Positions 21,339-31,613 are shown, numbered from the stretch's first letter. The stretch: DNA of 64,000 nucleotides from Niallia circulans (GCF_007273535.1 NZ_RIBP01000001.1:124001-188000); one strand, 5' to 3'. The notes: generated by a model from the sequence alone, not told the origin. Translations and numbers: made by a program.

Positions 21339-21368
21339 ACCTCCGCTTTTGTAGTGGAGGTTTTTTTT
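21338..21368 (+). terminator. Terminator of the efflux gene
   Basis: AACCTCC/GGAGGTT arms with eight T residues overlap the stop codon. Confidence 0.85.
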
Positions 21369-21496
21369 ATAATTAGAGAATGTAAAAGAGAGTGGTTAAT
21401 AGCCTTTTTAAGCTGAAATTGCCAGAAATAAATTAGAAAATATAAATATTATTGCTCATCTATTTACAAATATATACTGAATCAAGAAAAGGATAG

Positions 21497-21536
21497 GAGC
21501 AGGTTTCATTGCTAAAAATGTGACCTGCTCTTTTTT
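21497..21536 (+). terminator. Orphan intrinsic terminator
   Basis: GAGCAGGT/ACCTGCTC arms (21497-21504, 21523-21530) are followed by six T residues. No gene precedes it within 120 bp; it could end a small RNA. Confidence 0.75.
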
Positions 21537-21640
21537 CATGGATTAATATTAGATACACTGTAAAATCCATAGAACTTACTTCCAAGCTATTGCCCTTAAA
21601 TCCAGGAGGATTAAAATGAAAGAAAAGCAAATATAATAAA

Positions 21641-21656
21641 ATGGCAGCGTTTTCTT
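21641..21656 (+). promoter_or_regulatory. Candidate CcpA cre site before the GH38-GH125 operon
   Basis: ATGGCAGCGTTTTCTT matches the 16-nt degenerate cre pattern at 14 positions and begins 4 bp after TATAAT (21632-21637), so it overlaps the predicted transcription start. Binding there would block transcription when glucose is plentiful. Confidence 0.45.
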
Positions 21657-21689
21657 TATGCTGGTATATAGAAAGGCGGGTAAGATTAA

Positions 21690-24395
21690 ATGAAAAAAAC
21701 GGCGCATATTATCTCCCACACCCATTGGGACAGGGAATGGTACCTGCCTTTTGAACAGCATCGTTATTATTTCATAAATTTGATGAATAATTTGTTAGAG
21801 CAGTTTAAACAAGAGGGAAATGCATTTCAGTCATTCCATCTTGATGGCCAAACTGTTCTGTTGGAGGATTATTTTGCTGTTCATCCGGAAAATCGGGAGT
21901 CTGTTACACAATTAATTAACGAAGGAAAGCTGCATATTGGGCCATGGTATGTTCTGCAGGATGCGTTTTTAACAAGCTCAGAAGCAAATGTGCGAAACCT
22001 GCAAATCGGGTTACATGATGCGAAACAGTACGGGCATGTATCAAAAATCGGCTATTTCCCTGACACCTTTGGCATATACGGGCAAGCACCACAGCTTTTA
22101 AAGCAAGCGGGGATTGATACGGCTGCCTTTGGAAGAGGAGTAAAACCAACTGGCTTTGATAATATGGTGTCAGATTCTCCAAACTTTGAATCACCTTATT
22201 CAGAGATGATTTGGAAATCACCAGATGGCTCCAATGTCTTGGGGATTTTATTTGCTAATTGGTATTCAAACGGAAATGAAATACCTGTTGTTGAAGAGGA
22301 AGCGAAAATATACTGGAACCGAAAATTACAGGATGCCGAAAAGTATGCTTCCACCAATCAGTTATTGTTTATGAACGGATGTGATCACCAGCCGCTCCAA
22401 CATACAATTCCGCAGGCCATTAATGCTGCCGAGTCTCTTTTTCCTGATTATACCTTTAAGCATTCAAGCTTTGATGAATATATAACAGCTTTAAAAGAAA
22501 ACCTGCCTGAGCAGCTGCAGGTCATAGAAGGTGAATTGCGCAATCAAAGGACAGATGGATGGTCCACTCTTGTTAATACGGCGTCCAGCCGAATTTACTT
22601 AAAACAGTGGAATAATCGCTGCCAAACACTTTTAGAAAAGATTGCCGAACCACTTGCTGTGATGGACTTTTTAGCAGGGGGGAAATACCCAAGGGAATAT
22701 TTGCGCTTTATGTGGAAATCATTGATGAAAAATCATCCGCATGACAGTATCTGCGGCTGCAGTATTGATGAAGTGCACCGTGAGATGGTGACTAGATTTG
22801 AAACAGTAGCGCAAATGGGAGAGATATTTGTACAGAAGCATGCAGCACAGCTTGCTGATAAAGTTGATACCTCAGGCGGTCCAGAGGGCGGAATTCCCCT
22901 TATCGTTTTGAATACAACAGGCTGGGATAAAAACGAAGTTGTTACGAAAACAGTCGATTTGAAAGTAGTGTATTTCTCGGAAATGCATTTTGAACAAATT
23001 CCAGCCTATCTTAAAGAGGAAGAGATGTCAGCTTACAGACTTGTTGATGAAGCTGGCGATAATATCGATTGTTTTATGGAGGAACCAATTGTCGAGTTCG
23101 GGTACGACTTACCGGATGATAAATTCCGCCAGCCGTATTTTGCCAAACGAGCAAAGCTGTCTTTTTTTGCGGAGGAAATACCTGCATTCGGATACAAAAC
23201 ATTCTATCTTGTTCCGCATGAGCAGTCTGTTGGGGTGATGCAAGCACATTCCGTTAATAACGAAATGGATATGGAGAATGAATATGTTCACATCTTATTT
23301 CACGAAGATGGTACATATGATTTAACAGACAAAGCAACAGGAAAGACCTTAACTAAGCTTGGTATTTACGAAAATACTGGTGATGTTGGCAATGAATATA
23401 TGTTTAAGGAAGCAAATAACCATCCTCCGATAACGACAAAGGGTGTTCGAGCCGAGTTCCAACTCATTGAACGATCAGCTCTTAGAACAGTGCTTGAATT
23501 TACACATACTTTAACAATCCCTGCTGCAGCAGATGAGCAACTTGAGATAGAGAGGAACAGCTTGATTTGGCATAAGGAAAGGCAAGCAGGCAGATCTTCC
23601 GAAACAAAAACCATCACATTAAGGACAACAGCAACGCTCGAAAAAGGAATGAAGGGCCCAATATTTAAGCTGATAATTGATAATCAAGCAGCAGATCATC
23701 GTTTACGTGTTCTTTTTTCAACAAATTTGAAAACGGATACACACTATGCGGATAGTATTTTTGAAATTGCATCACGCCCAAATACACCGGATTCAGAATG
23801 GGAAAATCCAAGCTTTTGTCATCATCAGCAGCGTTTTGCCAGCATAGCAGATAACGAGGTCGGTTTAACCGTGGCAACGGATGGACTTCAAGAATATGAA
23901 ATCTTACAAGCAGATGGAACGCTTGCGGTCACAGTCTTACGTTCGGTTGCAGAATTGGGTGACTGGGGTCATTTTCCGACACCTGAGGCGCAATGTTTAG
24001 GTATTCAAGCAGCTGAGTGGCAAGTACTCTTGCATGAAAAGGATGTAATAACCGCGAAGGCATATGTTGATGCGTATCAATATAAGGTTCCCCTTCAGGT
24101 TATTCAAACAAATGCACATAAAGGAGCATTGCCAAGGAAATACAGATTTGTGAAGTGGGAGTCAGAGGGACTTGCATGGACGTCAATGAAAGTGGCAGAA
24201 GATAGTGATGATGTGATGGTGCGTTGGTATAACCCCGCCTCGTCAAGTGTACATCTGAAAGCATCCTTAGATTCAGCTGCCAATTCCTATCAGAGTACGA
24301 TTATCGAAGAACAAAGCAATCATACTAGCAATCAGTATGATGTTGCTGGCTATGAAATTATAACAATTGGCTTTCAAAAAGGAGAGAGACTATGA
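21690..24395 (+). CDS. GH38 alpha-mannosidase, 901-residue (streptococcal SpGH38/MngB-like) type
   Basis: A cytoplasmic retaining alpha-mannosidase without signal peptide. The zinc-site motif SHTHWDREWY gives ligands H12 and D14, and the likely nucleophile is D125 in GYFPDTFGIYGQ. KNHPHDSICGCSIDEVHREM is the conserved middle motif, and a GH38 C-terminal beta domain follows. Sequence type and exact length recall Streptococcus pyogenes SpGH38, an alpha-1,3-mannosidase, and E. coli MngB. It overlaps the GH125 gene by 4 bp (ATGA), indicating translational coupling; GH125 removes alpha-1,6-mannose, so the pair could strip both arms of the N-glycan core. The ribosome site is AAAGGCGGG. First gene of the operon. 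Confidence 0.9.
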   Translation: MKKTAHIISHTHWDREWYLPFEQHRYYFINLMNNLLEQFKQEGNAFQSFHLDGQTVLLEDYFAVHPENRESVTQLINEGKLHIGPWYVLQDAFLTSSEANVRNLQIGLHDAKQYGHVSKIGYFPDTFGIYGQAPQLLKQAGIDTAAFGRGVKPTGFDNMVSDSPNFESPYSEMIWKSPDGSNVLGILFANWYSNGNEIPVVEEEAKIYWNRKLQDAEKYASTNQLLFMNGCDHQPLQHTIPQAINAAESLFPDYTFKHSSFDEYITALKENLPEQLQVIEGELRNQRTDGWSTLVNTASSRIYLKQWNNRCQTLLEKIAEPLAVMDFLAGGKYPREYLRFMWKSLMKNHPHDSICGCSIDEVHREMVTRFETVAQMGEIFVQKHAAQLADKVDTSGGPEGGIPLIVLNTTGWDKNEVVTKTVDLKVVYFSEMHFEQIPAYLKEEEMSAYRLVDEAGDNIDCFMEEPIVEFGYDLPDDKFRQPYFAKRAKLSFFAEEIPAFGYKTFYLVPHEQSVGVMQAHSVNNEMDMENEYVHILFHEDGTYDLTDKATGKTLTKLGIYENTGDVGNEYMFKEANNHPPITTKGVRAEFQLIERSALRTVLEFTHTLTIPAAADEQLEIERNSLIWHKERQAGRSSETKTITLRTTATLEKGMKGPIFKLIIDNQAADHRLRVLFSTNLKTDTHYADSIFEIASRPNTPDSEWENPSFCHHQQRFASIADNEVGLTVATDGLQEYEILQADGTLAVTVLRSVAELGDWGHFPTPEAQCLGIQAAEWQVLLHEKDVITAKAYVDAYQYKVPLQVIQTNAHKGALPRKYRFVKWESEGLAWTSMKVAEDSDDVMVRWYNPASSSVHLKASLDSAANSYQSTIIEEQSNHTSNQYDVAGYEIITIGFQKGERL

Positions 24396-25723
24396 CAAGC
24401 GCAATTCCAGAATCATTACAAAAATTAATCCAACATGTAAAGGACTATTTTCCTGAGGATGAGAAGCTTCACAAGATGTTTGAACAATGCTTTGTTAATA
24501 CGTATACAACGACTTTAAAAAAGCAGGCAGACGGAAAAACCTTTGTTGTAACAGGAGATATTCCGGCAATGTGGTTAAGAGATTCGGCTGCGCAAGTGCG
24601 TCCATACTTGCTTGCAGCTGAAGATGATGAAGAGCTAGCTGATTTACTCGAAGGTGTCATCCGTCAGCAATTTGCCTTTATTCTGCATGATCCATATGCA
24701 AATGCGTTTAATGAAAGCGCAAACGGCAGGGGGCACCAAACAGACCATACCGATATGACACCACATATTTGGGAACGAAAGTACGAAATTGATTCCTTAT
24801 GTTATCCAATCCAGCTTGCTTATTTATTTTGGAAGTCGACTGGACGTACGGTATTTTTAAAGGAAAGTCTTCAGGAAGTGCTCGAAACTGTTATCCGTGT
24901 CTGGCGAACGGAGCAGGATCATGAGAATAACTCTGCCTATTTGTTTGAAAGGGCAGATGTACGTCAATCCGATACATTAGTTCGCCAAGGAAAAGGAGGC
25001 CTTGTCGTTCCCACTGGCATGACTTGGAGTGCTTTCCGTCCAAGTGATGATGCCTGCACATACGGCTACCTTGTGCCTGCCAATATGTTCGCTGTTGTTG
25101 TGCTTGGATATGCTGCAGAGATTTGTGAAGAGGTGCTGCAGAACGCTTCCTTGAAAGAAGAATCCTTAAAACTGCAGGAGGAAATCAAGAAGGGCATCGA
25201 GCAATATGCAAAATTGGAGCATCCCATTTATGGAGAAATGTATGTGTATGAAACAGATGGAAAAGGCGGTGTCCATTTAATGGATGATGCCAATGTGCCA
25301 AGCTTGCTGGCAGCACCGTATTTAGGATTCCAACCATTTAATGACCCAACGTATCTCAACACAAGAGATTTTCTGTTAAGCAGGGATAATCCCTATTATT
25401 ATGAAGGGAAATTCGCGAATGGTATTGGCAGTCCGCATACACCAGACCACTATATTTGGCATATAGCTTTGGCGATTCAAGGAATGACTGCGGTTAGTGA
25501 AGAAGAGAAACAGCAAATTTTAACAGCATTCAAAAATACAGACGGCGGTACGCACTTTATGCATGAAGGCTTTAATGCAGATTGTCCTGAGGAATTTACG
25601 AGAGATTGGTTTGCGTGGGCTAACACGATGTTCAGCGAATTTGTCCTCAGTTTAACAGGCAAAGCCGTGAAAGGAAGTCCCCTGTATCAACAATTGCAAC
25701 AAAATACTAGTAAACAATCATAA
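24392..25723 (+). CDS. GH125 exo-alpha-1,6-mannosidase
   Basis: A cytoplasmic 443-residue inverting glycosidase of family GH125 (formerly DUF1237). Family hallmarks are VTGDIPAMWLRDSAAQVRPY, the block GRGHQTDHTDMTPHIWERKYE, and RPSDDACTYGYLVPANMFA. D220 and E392 stand where the acid and base lie in the pneumococcal enzyme, as far as I recall. The family removes alpha-1,6-linked mannose from N-glycans. Its ATG overlaps the stop of the GH38 gene, exactly as the two activities are linked in streptococci. It is followed 27 bp later by the DUF624 gene. Confidence 0.93.
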   Translation: MTSAIPESLQKLIQHVKDYFPEDEKLHKMFEQCFVNTYTTTLKKQADGKTFVVTGDIPAMWLRDSAAQVRPYLLAAEDDEELADLLEGVIRQQFAFILHDPYANAFNESANGRGHQTDHTDMTPHIWERKYEIDSLCYPIQLAYLFWKSTGRTVFLKESLQEVLETVIRVWRTEQDHENNSAYLFERADVRQSDTLVRQGKGGLVVPTGMTWSAFRPSDDACTYGYLVPANMFAVVVLGYAAEICEEVLQNASLKEESLKLQEEIKKGIEQYAKLEHPIYGEMYVYETDGKGGVHLMDDANVPSLLAAPYLGFQPFNDPTYLNTRDFLLSRDNPYYYEGKFANGIGSPHTPDHYIWHIALAIQGMTAVSEEEKQQILTAFKNTDGGTHFMHEGFNADCPEEFTRDWFAWANTMFSEFVLSLTGKAVKGSPLYQQLQQNTSKQS

Positions 25724-25750
25724 GCTGTTCTTAAGAAAGGGTGGTGCCGA

Positions 25751-26374
25751 ATGAAAAAAGAACCATGGATGATTGTTGGTTGTGAATGGTTATGGCGGGG
25801 CATCTTTGTCAATTTATGCTGGATAGCCTTTACTGCTTTAGGATTAGGAGTTTTTGGGTTTTTTCCTGCTTCTGTTGCCCTGTTTACAATAGTCCGGAAA
25901 TGGCTGAGAAAAGAATCAGATTTCTCTGTATGGAAAACGTTTAAGGAAGTGTATATGAAAGAGTGGAAGCGAACGAATGGAATAGGCCTTGTGTTTTATA
26001 GCATTGGCCTGTTTCTTTATTTGGATCTGAGAATTATTGATAGCTTTATGTCCGGCATGCTTGCAAGCTTTCTCTCTACCATAATATCAATAATGATGCT
26101 GTTTTTGTTATTAGTTGTGTGCTATTTCTTCGCCGTCTATGTTCATTATGAGTTATCCAATAAAGAATATATTAAACAATCGCTTCTGTTCACGCTAACA
26201 AGTTTACCATCAACAATAGGAATTGCTGCCGGCCTTTTTGTTATTGGCAGCATGATAAATCAGATGCCTGGACTGATCCCGTTTATTTCTGCGGTGGCAC
26301 CGGCTTTTTGGATGATGAAGGTTTGCCTCAGCAGATTTACCTTTTTAGAAAAAAGGCTGCAACAGCAGTATTAA
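25751..26374 (+). CDS. DUF624 (YesL-like) membrane protein
   Basis: A 207-residue integral membrane protein with about five hydrophobic helices and the DUF624 signature (WLWRGIFVNLCWIAFTALG, then GFFPASVALFTIVRKW). These proteins, such as B. subtilis YesL, commonly accompany complex-carbohydrate ABC importers and YesM/YesN regulators, but their role is not known. Ribosome site AAAGGGTGG. It lies between the GH125 and GH20 genes in an unbroken operon, so it is probably involved in uptake or signalling of glycan fragments. Confidence 0.85.
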   Translation: MKKEPWMIVGCEWLWRGIFVNLCWIAFTALGLGVFGFFPASVALFTIVRKWLRKESDFSVWKTFKEVYMKEWKRTNGIGLVFYSIGLFLYLDLRIIDSFMSGMLASFLSTIISIMMLFLLLVVCYFFAVYVHYELSNKEYIKQSLLFTLTSLPSTIGIAAGLFVIGSMINQMPGLIPFISAVAPAFWMMKVCLSRFTFLEKRLQQQY

Positions 26375-26408
26375 CCAAATTATCTTTTGAAAGAAGGAGG
26401 GAACTTTT

Positions 26409-28289
26409 GTGGAACTGTTCTTAAAAGGCGACACAGCAAATGTCGCTGCAGGTTTAGAATGTATGGCAAAACGATTAAAGGTGGAGCTGACTGCTAATGG
26501 TTATCCGATTGACGTGAAGCAGCAGAGGGGACCATTAAGGGTTGTCAATAAAAGTGGTGTTGGTGTAATTACGTTTGAAAAGCCTATCCATTTTTTTCGG
26601 GCATTAGGATTATGGCTGGAAAACTATCAAAAAAGCAAGGAGTTCGACAAACAGGAGACGCCACAATTTAAGATGAGCGGTGTCATGCTTGATGCATCGA
26701 GAAACGCGGTGCCAACAGTTAACGAAGTGAAAAAGCTGCTAGAACATATGGCGCTCATTGGTCTTGATACGTTAATGCTTTATACAGAGGATACATATGA
26801 GGTAAAGGAGTATCCTTATTTTGGATATATGCGGGGAAGATACACTCGTAATGAGCTCAAGGAGTGTGATCTATATGCGGAGATGCTTGGAATTGACATG
26901 ATACCTTGTATTCAAACATTAGGCCATATGCGGGAGGCCATCAAATGGAATTATGCTTCCACGATCAAAGATACAGACGATATCCTCCTTGTTGATGAAC
27001 CGAGCACCTATCAGTTTTTAGAAAACTGTCTTAAGGCTGTATCAGAGCCATTTCGCACAAACCGGATTCATATCGGCATGGACGAGACATTTCAGCTCGG
27101 CTTAGGGAAATTTTTAGAGAAGCATGGCTATGAACATCATATTGATTTAATGACCCGTCATCTCAAACAGGTTGTTGCGATAACAAACAAGCTTGGGTTA
27201 AAACCAATGATCTGGAGCGATATGTATTATCCCTTGTTTGCTGACAACAGCCCGTATATGGATGAGGATGGCAACATTCGGAAAGATATTCTAAGGGATA
27301 TTCCTGACGTGGAGTATGTTTATTGGAATTATTACCGCAAAGAACAGGAAGTGTATGAAGAGGATATTTACAAGCATAAGCTGCTTGGCGCAAAGCCAAT
27401 TTTTGCGGGAGGGGCATGGACTTGGAACGGACTTGCGCCAAACTACGGCAAGGCGATTGTTACAACAAATGCAGCACTTCCTGCCTGTAAAAAGGAAGGG
27501 ATTGATGAAATCTTTGTGACATTATGGGGTGATAACGGAGCAGAAACACCAATTTCAACCGCTTATCCAATGCTGCAACTATTTGCCGAGCACACTTACT
27601 GCAAGGATGTGACGATGGATGAAGTAGCAGAGCGTTTCGCCTTTTGCGGTGCAGGAGATTTTGAGGATTTTATGAATTTGAAATTATTAGATGAAACACC
27701 TGGTGTTATGGAAGATAACTTGAATTGCTCGATGACATCAAAAGTGCTGCTTTATCAAGATATTTTAATAGGTTTATACGATGAGAATATTCGTAGTCTA
27801 TCTCTTGGAAAGCACTATCAGCGCGTTATGGAAATGCTCAATAAAGGCAAACAGAAGAACCCGAACTGGGAAGCTTTATTTGATTTTTATGAACAGCTTG
27901 CTGCGGTTTTAGCGGACAAAGCCGAAATCGGTATTCAAGTGAAGGCTGCATATGAACATAAAGATTATGAAGAGATGAAGGCACTTCTGCTTATCTTGGA
28001 TAAAATAAGTGCGAATGTTGACCTGTTAAGACAAAAGCATCGCAGTCTTTGGTTTCAGGCAAACAAGCCATTTGGCTGGGAAGTAATAGATGTTCGTTAT
28101 GGCGGTGTTTTGGCTCGAATCGCTTCCGCTAAATTCCGATTGCAGGAGTGGATTAATGGGCGGATTTCTTTCATAGAGGAGTTAGAGGAAGTAAGAATGA
28201 CTCATGAAGGGCCATGGGAAATGGCTGATGGGATAGTCGGCGGCAATGTTTATCATCGTATCGTCACTGCCGGCAGCTTTTCCATTTAA
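26409..28289 (+). CDS. GH20 beta-N-acetylhexosaminidase, GH20C type
   Basis: A cytoplasmic 626-residue exo-beta-N-acetylglucosaminidase resembling pneumococcal GH20C. The N-terminal domain (about 1-85) is followed by the TIM barrel. The catalytic pair is D225-E226 in IHIGMDETFQLG, preceded by MIPCIQTLGHM, and MIWSDMYYP follows. No signal peptide is seen, so it acts on imported oligosaccharides, removing GlcNAc from trimmed or complex antennae. Translation starts at GTG 26409, fixed by AAGGAGG at 26394-26400. In pneumococcus GH20C is also encoded beside ROK, GH38 and GH125 genes. Confidence 0.87.
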   Translation: MELFLKGDTANVAAGLECMAKRLKVELTANGYPIDVKQQRGPLRVVNKSGVGVITFEKPIHFFRALGLWLENYQKSKEFDKQETPQFKMSGVMLDASRNAVPTVNEVKKLLEHMALIGLDTLMLYTEDTYEVKEYPYFGYMRGRYTRNELKECDLYAEMLGIDMIPCIQTLGHMREAIKWNYASTIKDTDDILLVDEPSTYQFLENCLKAVSEPFRTNRIHIGMDETFQLGLGKFLEKHGYEHHIDLMTRHLKQVVAITNKLGLKPMIWSDMYYPLFADNSPYMDEDGNIRKDILRDIPDVEYVYWNYYRKEQEVYEEDIYKHKLLGAKPIFAGGAWTWNGLAPNYGKAIVTTNAALPACKKEGIDEIFVTLWGDNGAETPISTAYPMLQLFAEHTYCKDVTMDEVAERFAFCGAGDFEDFMNLKLLDETPGVMEDNLNCSMTSKVLLYQDILIGLYDENIRSLSLGKHYQRVMEMLNKGKQKNPNWEALFDFYEQLAAVLADKAEIGIQVKAAYEHKDYEEMKALLLILDKISANVDLLRQKHRSLWFQANKPFGWEVIDVRYGGVLARIASAKFRLQEWINGRISFIEELEEVRMTHEGPWEMADGIVGGNVYHRIVTAGSFSI

Positions 28290-28313
28290 TCTTGTTATGT
28301 AGGGGTGAAAAAT

Positions 28314-31300
28314 ATGTTTTTAGTAGAAAGAAAGTTTGAAGAGCGCATAAAAGAACTGGCAGGTTACCGCTATCGAGACTTTACAGAAATCTCTTCATTT
28401 CACATACAGGAGGATGATGGGGAAATCGGTGCTTATCCGCCAACAAGCTATAATAGTCAAAAAAAGATGAATATCGGTGACTATTGGCAAGGACGCGATC
28501 GTTATCTTTGGCTTCATGCAGAGATTGATACTCATCTGCCATTTGCCGATCAACAGGTCGCAGGTCTGTTTTCATTTGGAAAAACTGGCGGCGGAAATAA
28601 CTCCGGCTTTGAATCTTTGTTATTTGTTAATGGCAAGCCTTATCAAGGTGTTGATTCCAATCATGAAGAGGTTCTTTTCGATGAAGAGACAGCAAAAGAA
28701 CCGATTATGTTAGATTTCCGGCTTTGGTCAGGGCTTGAAGGTGGAGGCGTTCCTGTTCAAAATGAATTTAAGCTCGAAAATGCTGCGATTGGCTGGCTAG
28801 ATCGCCGTGTAGATAACTTATATTACACACTTCTAGCGGCATTTGAGGTGCTAACAGAAACAAGTGAATCAGATTCGGCTTATACTATCTTAAAAAAATT
28901 GATTTCTGATGCACTTAAGCAAATTGATTGGACAGAGCCAGGCAGCAATGAGTTTTACCAGTCTTGTTATGCGGCAGACGAAAGTGTTACTGAGGCGCTG
29001 CAATCTATAGATAAAACTTCTGATATCACCATTCATACTGTCGGTCATACCCATATTGATGTAGCATGGCTTTGGCGTTTAAAGAATACGAGGGAGAAAT
29101 CTGCTCGTTCGTTTTCAACGGTATTGCATTTGATGAAGCAGTTTCCTGATTACTTATTCCTGCAAACACAGCCACAGCTCTATGACTATCTAAAATGCGA
29201 TTATCCTGATATTTACGCTCAAATTAAAGAAAGAGTTACAGATGGCAAATGGGAAGCAGGCGGGGCGATGTGGCTGGAGGCGGATTGTAATATTCCGAGC
29301 GGAGAATCGCTTGTCCGCCAAATCCTCCACGGCAAAAATTATTTCAAAGAAGAGTTTGGTGTTGACTGTGAATACTTATGGCTGCCAGATGTGTTTGGCT
29401 ATAGCTGGGCATTGCCGCAGATTTTGATAAAATCGGGCATCAAAACAATGATGACGACGAAAATCAGCTGGAACCAATATAACCGCATGCCTCATGATAC
29501 CTTTTATTGGAAAGGCATGGATGGCACGGAAATCTTAACCCATTTCATTACTACACCAGAGCCGTGGAATTCTGCCGATTCATGGTTCTATACCTATAAT
29601 GGCTTTATAACAGCGAAAACAGTAAGTGGTGCTTGGAAAGGGTACCGAGACAAGGAGTTATCAAAGGATTTGCTGCTTTCCTATGGCTATGGTGATGGCG
29701 GTGGCGGCGTTAATCGTCATATGCTTGAAATGCGCCGGCGTTTTGATAAGCTGCCAGGTATGCCGAACGTGAAAACATCCACAGCAGGAGAATTTTTTGA
29801 AAAGCTGCACCAAAATGTAGCGGAAGCGGATGGCTATATTCATAAATGGGATGGTGAGCTATACCTGGAATATCATCGCGGTACCTATACGAGCCAGGCA
29901 TTTATGAAGCAGATGAATCGGAAATTAGAGCTGTCATACAGACGAGCCGAATTCCTGACAGCTTGGCTTTCGGAAAGTGGTCAGTGGTACGGAAGGGAAG
30001 AGCTTAACGATGGCTGGAAAATCATCCTGCGTAATCAATTCCATGATATTATTCCTGGCTCCTCCATTCATGAAGTATATGAGGATGCTAGAGAAGAATA
30101 CAAGGAAGCACAAGAGATAGTTCAGAATGTAGAAGCCAATATAATGGATCGGAGCATGGAGAGAAATGACCATTCTGTTGTGTTAGTTAATGCAGCCGGA
30201 AGCATTGGAAAAAGAAATGTAAAGATCCCTTCTATTACTGGTGTTAAAGAAGGTGTTTGGAAAAACAGCAAAGGCGACATCGTACCGCAGCAAAAACAAA
30301 ATAATGGCTGGATGATTGAGGTTAATAACCTGCCATCCTTTGGTGCAATGAACTTATATTTTGAGGAAAATACAGTTCCGGAGAAAAAATCGAACTTCTT
30401 CTATCAAAATCGAAAACTAGAAACACAGTATTATACAGTGGAGTGGAATGAGTATGGTCAAATAACGTCCTTGTTTGATAAGCAGGCAAATCGCCAAGTG
30501 CTTAGCAGTGGTCAAAAGGGAAATGTGCTGCAAATATTTGAGGATAAGCCACTCGCCCATGACGCTTGGGATATTGATATTTTTTATCAAGAAAAAATGG
30601 AAGAAATCCGTCATTTAGATGAGTTTGAGGTAGTCGAAAATGATGAACTGTCGTTTGCTATTAATGCGAAGTGGTCCTATCATCATTCTGACATTTCCCA
30701 GCGCATCGTCTTTTATCACAATGATCGCCGAATTGATTTTGAAACAACAGTTAATTGGCATGAAAAGCGAAAATTACTGAAAAGTGCCTTCCCTGTTGAT
30801 ATTCGGGCAACAGAGGCAACCTATGATATACAATTTGGCAATGTGAAGCGACCAACCCATTGGAATACTAGCTGGGATATGGCTAAATTTGAGACGGTCG
30901 GTCATCAGTGGGCAGACCTGTCAGAGCCGGATTATGGGGTCAGTCTGCTGAACGATTCTAAATATGGCTATGACATTAAAGAAAATACGATGCGAATTAC
31001 GTTACTAAAAGCAGCCATACATCCAGATCCCCATGCAGATCAAGGGACACATTCGTTTGTGTATTCACTTTACCCTCATATTGGTGATTGGCGCGAAGCA
31101 AGGACCGTGGAGAAAGCATATGATTTGAACGACCCTGTAAAGGTATTTGCAGGTACGGAGACGAAAGAAGCGTCCTTTTTAGAAATGGATGCCAATCATG
31201 TTTGGATAGATGCGATTAAACCAGCATACGATGGCAACGGAATGATTATTCGTCTGCATGAATACGAAGGGCGAAGAGGCAATGTGACACTAAATGTCTT

Positions 31301-31421
31301 AAAGAACCATTTGTCTTGGGTTGAAACGGATTTGATGGAGGAACCGATTGGAGAATATGCTGTCACTCCTATTAAGTTTGACATCAAGCCATATGAGATT
31401 AAAACCTTTAGAATTTTATAA
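28314..31421 (+). CDS. GH38 alpha-mannosidase, long cytosolic (MAN2C1-like) type
   Basis: A 1035-residue cytoplasmic alpha-mannosidase. An N-terminal beta domain (about 1-235) precedes the catalytic domain, with zinc motif GHTHIDVAWLW (H247, D249) and likely nucleophile D359 in WLPDVFGYSWALPQI. YGYGDGGGGVNRHM and QFHDIIPGSSIHEVYEDA are typical of the MAN2C1/AMS1 branch, which digests free high-mannose oligosaccharides in the cytosol. ATG 28314 fits AGGGG at 28301-28305; a GTG at 28305 overlaps that site. It ends the first glycosidase operon, with a strong terminator after it. Confidence 0.9.
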   Translation: MFLVERKFEERIKELAGYRYRDFTEISSFHIQEDDGEIGAYPPTSYNSQKKMNIGDYWQGRDRYLWLHAEIDTHLPFADQQVAGLFSFGKTGGGNNSGFESLLFVNGKPYQGVDSNHEEVLFDEETAKEPIMLDFRLWSGLEGGGVPVQNEFKLENAAIGWLDRRVDNLYYTLLAAFEVLTETSESDSAYTILKKLISDALKQIDWTEPGSNEFYQSCYAADESVTEALQSIDKTSDITIHTVGHTHIDVAWLWRLKNTREKSARSFSTVLHLMKQFPDYLFLQTQPQLYDYLKCDYPDIYAQIKERVTDGKWEAGGAMWLEADCNIPSGESLVRQILHGKNYFKEEFGVDCEYLWLPDVFGYSWALPQILIKSGIKTMMTTKISWNQYNRMPHDTFYWKGMDGTEILTHFITTPEPWNSADSWFYTYNGFITAKTVSGAWKGYRDKELSKDLLLSYGYGDGGGGVNRHMLEMRRRFDKLPGMPNVKTSTAGEFFEKLHQNVAEADGYIHKWDGELYLEYHRGTYTSQAFMKQMNRKLELSYRRAEFLTAWLSESGQWYGREELNDGWKIILRNQFHDIIPGSSIHEVYEDAREEYKEAQEIVQNVEANIMDRSMERNDHSVVLVNAAGSIGKRNVKIPSITGVKEGVWKNSKGDIVPQQKQNNGWMIEVNNLPSFGAMNLYFEENTVPEKKSNFFYQNRKLETQYYTVEWNEYGQITSLFDKQANRQVLSSGQKGNVLQIFEDKPLAHDAWDIDIFYQEKMEEIRHLDEFEVVENDELSFAINAKWSYHHSDISQRIVFYHNDRRIDFETTVNWHEKRKLLKSAFPVDIRATEATYDIQFGNVKRPTHWNTSWDMAKFETVGHQWADLSEPDYGVSLLNDSKYGYDIKENTMRITLLKAAIHPDPHADQGTHSFVYSLYPHIGDWREARTVEKAYDLNDPVKVFAGTETKEASFLEMDANHVWIDAIKPAYDGNGMIIRLHEYEGRRGNVTLNVLKNHLSWVETDLMEEPIGEYAVTPIKFDIKPYEIKTFRIL

Positions 31422-31429
31422 ATGCATAG

Positions 31430-31466
31430 AAATGGCCGGCATGAGTACAAAAGCCGGCCATTTTTG
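31430..31466 (+). terminator. Terminator after the first glycosidase operon
   Basis: AAATGGCCGGC/GCCGGCCATTT (31430-31440, 31453-31463) forms a perfect 11-bp stem with a T tail. Confidence 0.9.
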
Positions 31467-31576
31467 TGTTATATTGTCTAATTATTGAATAATTTTTTAA
31501 AAATTCTTAGATTTTTGCACTTAATCCTAAATTAGTCAACTATCCTTGAAACAATTTTCCCTATAAAATAAGATTA

Positions 31577-31590
31577 TGTAAGTGCTTACA
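31577..31590 (+). promoter_or_regulatory. CcpA cre site before the glycan ABC transporter
   Basis: TGTAAGTGCTTACA matches the 14-nt cre consensus at 13 positions and is nearly palindromic. It lies 24 bp before the first permease start codon, where CcpA binding would repress uptake in the presence of preferred sugars. Confidence 0.65.
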
Positions 31591-31613
31591 TTAATAGAGG
31601 GAGGAGGGGAAAT

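Larger units (their letters stand above)
21369..21689 (+). other. Intergenic region with orphan terminator and N-glycan operon promoter
   Basis: No gene longer than a few codons is present. A terminator at 21497-21536 has no coding sequence between it and the previous terminator, so a short untranslated RNA may end there. Downstream lie AGGAGG with a six-codon ORF (ATG 21616), TATAAT at 21632, and a cre-like box at 21641. Confidence 0.45.
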
